Positions 15,279 through 16,311 of a stretch of DNA of 16,311 nt are shown piece by piece. The DNA is taken from NCBI GenBank assembly GCA_041946755.1, contig JBHGBB010000070.1, positions 1-16,311 of the forward strand, in the 5' to 3' direction. Within the stretch, counting starts at the first letter, position 1. Each line of letters starts with the position of its first letter. The notes beneath the pieces were generated by a model. That model saw only the letters and a list, made by a program, of their open reading frames with translations, was not told where the DNA came from and did no database searches. This DNA comes from JBHGBB01 sp041946755 (GTDB taxonomy: Bacteria > UBP4 > UBA4092 > JAOAEQ01). The translations under genes and the position numbers were made by a program.

Positions 15279-15422
15279 GCCTATATAATATAGGTATATC
15301 CTTCGATTGAAGCGATCGGCTCAAATTAACCTTAAGGAAAATACCGAAAATAAATTCGTTCTCTAACCGCTTGAAAATCATAGTGTAACCAGCACCACCG
15401 CATTTTTCTACCGAATAAATAA

Positions 15423-15451
15423 TTTACAGTTTCAGAGTATTGAGATATAAT
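15423..15451 (+). promoter_or_regulatory. Sigma70 promoter for the Cys4 small protein gene
   Basis: TTTACA (15423-15428), 17-base spacer, TATAAT (15446-15451). Expected leader about 46 bases with a strong ribosome site. Confidence 0.75.
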
Positions 15452-15503
15452 ATATATAGCATCAGCGAAATATGCATGAGATATATCGGAGGTGAAACCT
15501 ACC

Positions 15504-15830
15504 ATGGCAGCTAATCAGCAAGGACCAAAAACATATTGCGAAAAAGGGCAGAGGGATTGTAAACGGTTTGAGTTGAAAGGACAGTGTGAAGGTGAATGTC
15601 CGATCGTCGCTCGGGAACAGAAACTCGCTGCTGAAGGAAAGCTTCCGAAAGTAAAAAAGAGTTTAGCCGAATTATATCGGGAGCCGGTAGATGTAGATAT
15701 GCCGTTTGAATTGGAAGATTTAGTCGCCATGACCAGTCCCGAGTATGTCGAGAATATGACCAAACCGGAGTTATCGATATATCGCTTCAACACCCTGATG
15801 GCAATGGATAGCACTAAATCCAAGAATTAG
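15504..15830 (+). CDS. Small Cys4 protein of unknown function, upstream of hdrC
   Basis: 108 residues from the ATG at 15504. The GGAGGTGA ribosome site (15488-15495) is 8 bases before it, so an in-frame GTG at 15492, which overlaps the ribosome site, is not the start. I do not recognise the family. Near the N-terminus four cysteines are spaced C-x6-C-x8-C-x3-CP (Cys12, 19, 28, 32), fitting a zinc or iron-sulfur site. The middle is lysine-rich, then acidic (FELEDLVAM) and helical to the end. No signal peptide or membrane segment. Its stop lies 198 bases before the hdrC-like start, with a separate promoter and terminator between, so the two are not a simple operon; a redox association is possible only by neighbourhood. 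Confidence 0.75.
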   Translation: MAANQQGPKTYCEKGQRDCKRFELKGQCEGECPIVAREQKLAAEGKLPKVKKSLAELYREPVDVDMPFELEDLVAMTSPEYVENMTKPELSIYRFNTLMAMDSTKSKN

Positions 15831-15903
15831 CCGGATACCTTTTCAGCGATATCGATACTGTCCGAAGTTGGATTGACCGAATAAAAATAGTAGGGATATT
15901 CCC

Positions 15904-15933
15904 TTGACATAAAATTGGAGTAAATGATAAAAT
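15904..15933 (+). promoter_or_regulatory. Consensus sigma70 promoter for the hdrC-like gene
   Basis: TTGACA (15904-15909), an 18-base spacer ending TGA, and TAAAAT (15928-15933), i.e. also an extended -10. Immediately upstream GGGATATTCCC (15893-15903) abuts the -35 and could be an operator. Confidence 0.75.
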
Positions 15934-15970
15934 ATTATTACTAAAAATCAAAGAGAGTTCTGCGCTTAAC

Positions 15971-15996
15971 ATCCCGGAAAATATCGGGATTTTTTT
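15971..15996 (+). terminator. Intrinsic terminator within the hdrC leader (possible attenuator)
   Basis: ATCCCG (15971-15976) pairs with CGGGAT (15985-15990), followed by six T (15991-15996). It lies about 30 bases after the expected transcription start and before the start codon at 16029, so it would release a short RNA of about 55 bases unless bypassed. A second hairpin TGCCTT/AAGGCA (15998-16017) follows. Confidence 0.65.
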
Positions 15997-16028
15997 ATGC
16001 CTTCACTTATAAAGGCAGAGTAAGTATT

Positions 16029-16311
16029 ATGGCAAATCCGAATAAAACCGTTACCCTCGAACAGGAAATGCAACTCGGTTTCCTCGATGAAATCTATGCT
16101 ATTCCCGCCGGTGAAAAAATCAAAGATTGTATCCAATGCGGTACCTGTACCGGCTCCTGTCCGGTAAGTTTCGTTATGGACCATGCACCGCGTAAATTAT
16201 GGGGCATGATTCGAGCCGGGATGCGGGATGAAGTATTATCCAGCAATACCATCTGGCTTTGCGCATCATGTTATTCCTGCTCCGTCCGCTGTCCGCAAGA
16301 GATAAAAATCA
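16029..16311 (+). CDS. hdrC: HdrC-like heterodisulfide reductase iron-sulfur subunit, N-terminal part
   Basis: The frame from the ATG at 16029 is open to the end of the window (94 residues and one base); the 3' part is outside. Two [4Fe-4S] motifs are visible: CIQCGTCTGSCP (Cys34, 37, 40, 44) and CASCYSCSVRCP (Cys78, 81, 84, 88). The stretch between them, with PRKLWGMIRAGMRDEVLSSNTIWLC, is characteristic of the C subunit of heterodisulfide reductase. In methanogens HdrC passes electrons to HdrB for disulfide reduction; in bacteria HdrABC-like complexes serve other electron-transfer or bifurcating reactions, so the partner substrate cannot be named. hdrB/hdrA homologues may lie beyond the right edge. 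The ribosome site is weak (GGCAGAG, partly in a hairpin), and a terminator lies in the leader, both consistent with control at the leader. Confidence 0.9.
   Translation, partial: MANPNKTVTLEQEMQLGFLDEIYAIPAGEKIKDCIQCGTCTGSCPVSFVMDHAPRKLWGMIRAGMRDEVLSSNTIWLCASCYSCSVRCPQEIKI

Larger units (their letters stand above)
14539..15422. other. Gene-free, repeat-rich interval
   Basis: About 900 bases before the next promoter with no credible ORF or RNA gene. At least six inverted repeats lie here: 14606-14690, 14953-14967, 15060-15084, 15119-15141, 15196-15220 and 15283-15294 (CCTATA near TATAGG). A 16-base near-direct repeat flanks the fifth. It looks like a landing zone for short palindromic or miniature mobile repeats. 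Confidence 0.7.

Noticed and set aside
14539..15422. CRISPR array
   Set aside because: The repeats are palindromes of several different families without regular spacing or uniform spacers.
15515..15823. Minus-strand open frame opposite the Cys4 protein gene
   Set aside because: No promoter or ribosome site supports it, whereas the plus frame has both.

Overview
The window comes from a bacterial genome of moderate-to-low GC with sigma70-type promoters. Several carry an extended -10 (TGnTATAAT), and Shine-Dalgarno sites are strong (AAGGAGGTGA). Many predicted products are large secreted beta-rich proteins: Kelch, PKD, CxxCH 'choice-of-anchor V', SBBP and PQQ propellers. Together with a GH57 glucanotransferase, an HdrC-type iron-sulfur subunit and abundant short palindromic repeats, this suggests an anaerobic, mostly uncultured bacterial lineage. 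The sequence alone does not fix the phylum.

Layout. Minus strand, 1-5330: the 5' portion of a secreted Kelch protein gene (runs off the left edge), a 627-bp gap with a terminator and large palindromes, a secreted CxxCH/PKD protein, and an SGNH hydrolase. Plus strand, 5448-7649: a GH57 4-alpha-glucanotransferase/amylase, convergent with a DUF72 gene (minus, 7657-8388) that appears to be leaderless. Plus strand, 8491-12198: a membrane-anchored metallophosphoesterase fused to a PQQ-type propeller, a four-helix-bundle (S23/IVP family) gene bracketed by inverted repeats, and thiamine-monophosphate kinase (thiL). Plus strand, 12298-14190: a promoter, a long structured leader, a secreted seven-repeat SBBP protein and a terminator. 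Then come an orphan DUF433 antitoxin-like gene, about 960 bp of gene-free DNA full of palindromes, a small Cys4 protein, and the start of an hdrC-like gene whose leader contains a terminator.

How the genes relate. There is no single obvious pathway. The secreted proteins look like cell-surface or extracellular structural/binding factors. GH57, thiL and hdrC are metabolic housekeeping or energy genes. The small Cys4 protein lies directly upstream of hdrC and may share its redox context.

Most interesting structures: (1) a roughly 518-bp unit made of heptameric inverted repeats around an S23-family gene, resembling a 23S rRNA intervening sequence placed between protein genes, with the same heptamer type also inside thiL; (2) the SBBP gene leader, where three successive similar arms could pair with one 3' arm followed by a T-run; (3) the hdrC leader, with a consensus promoter followed by an intrinsic terminator before the start codon; (4) families of palindromes shared between distant intergenic regions.
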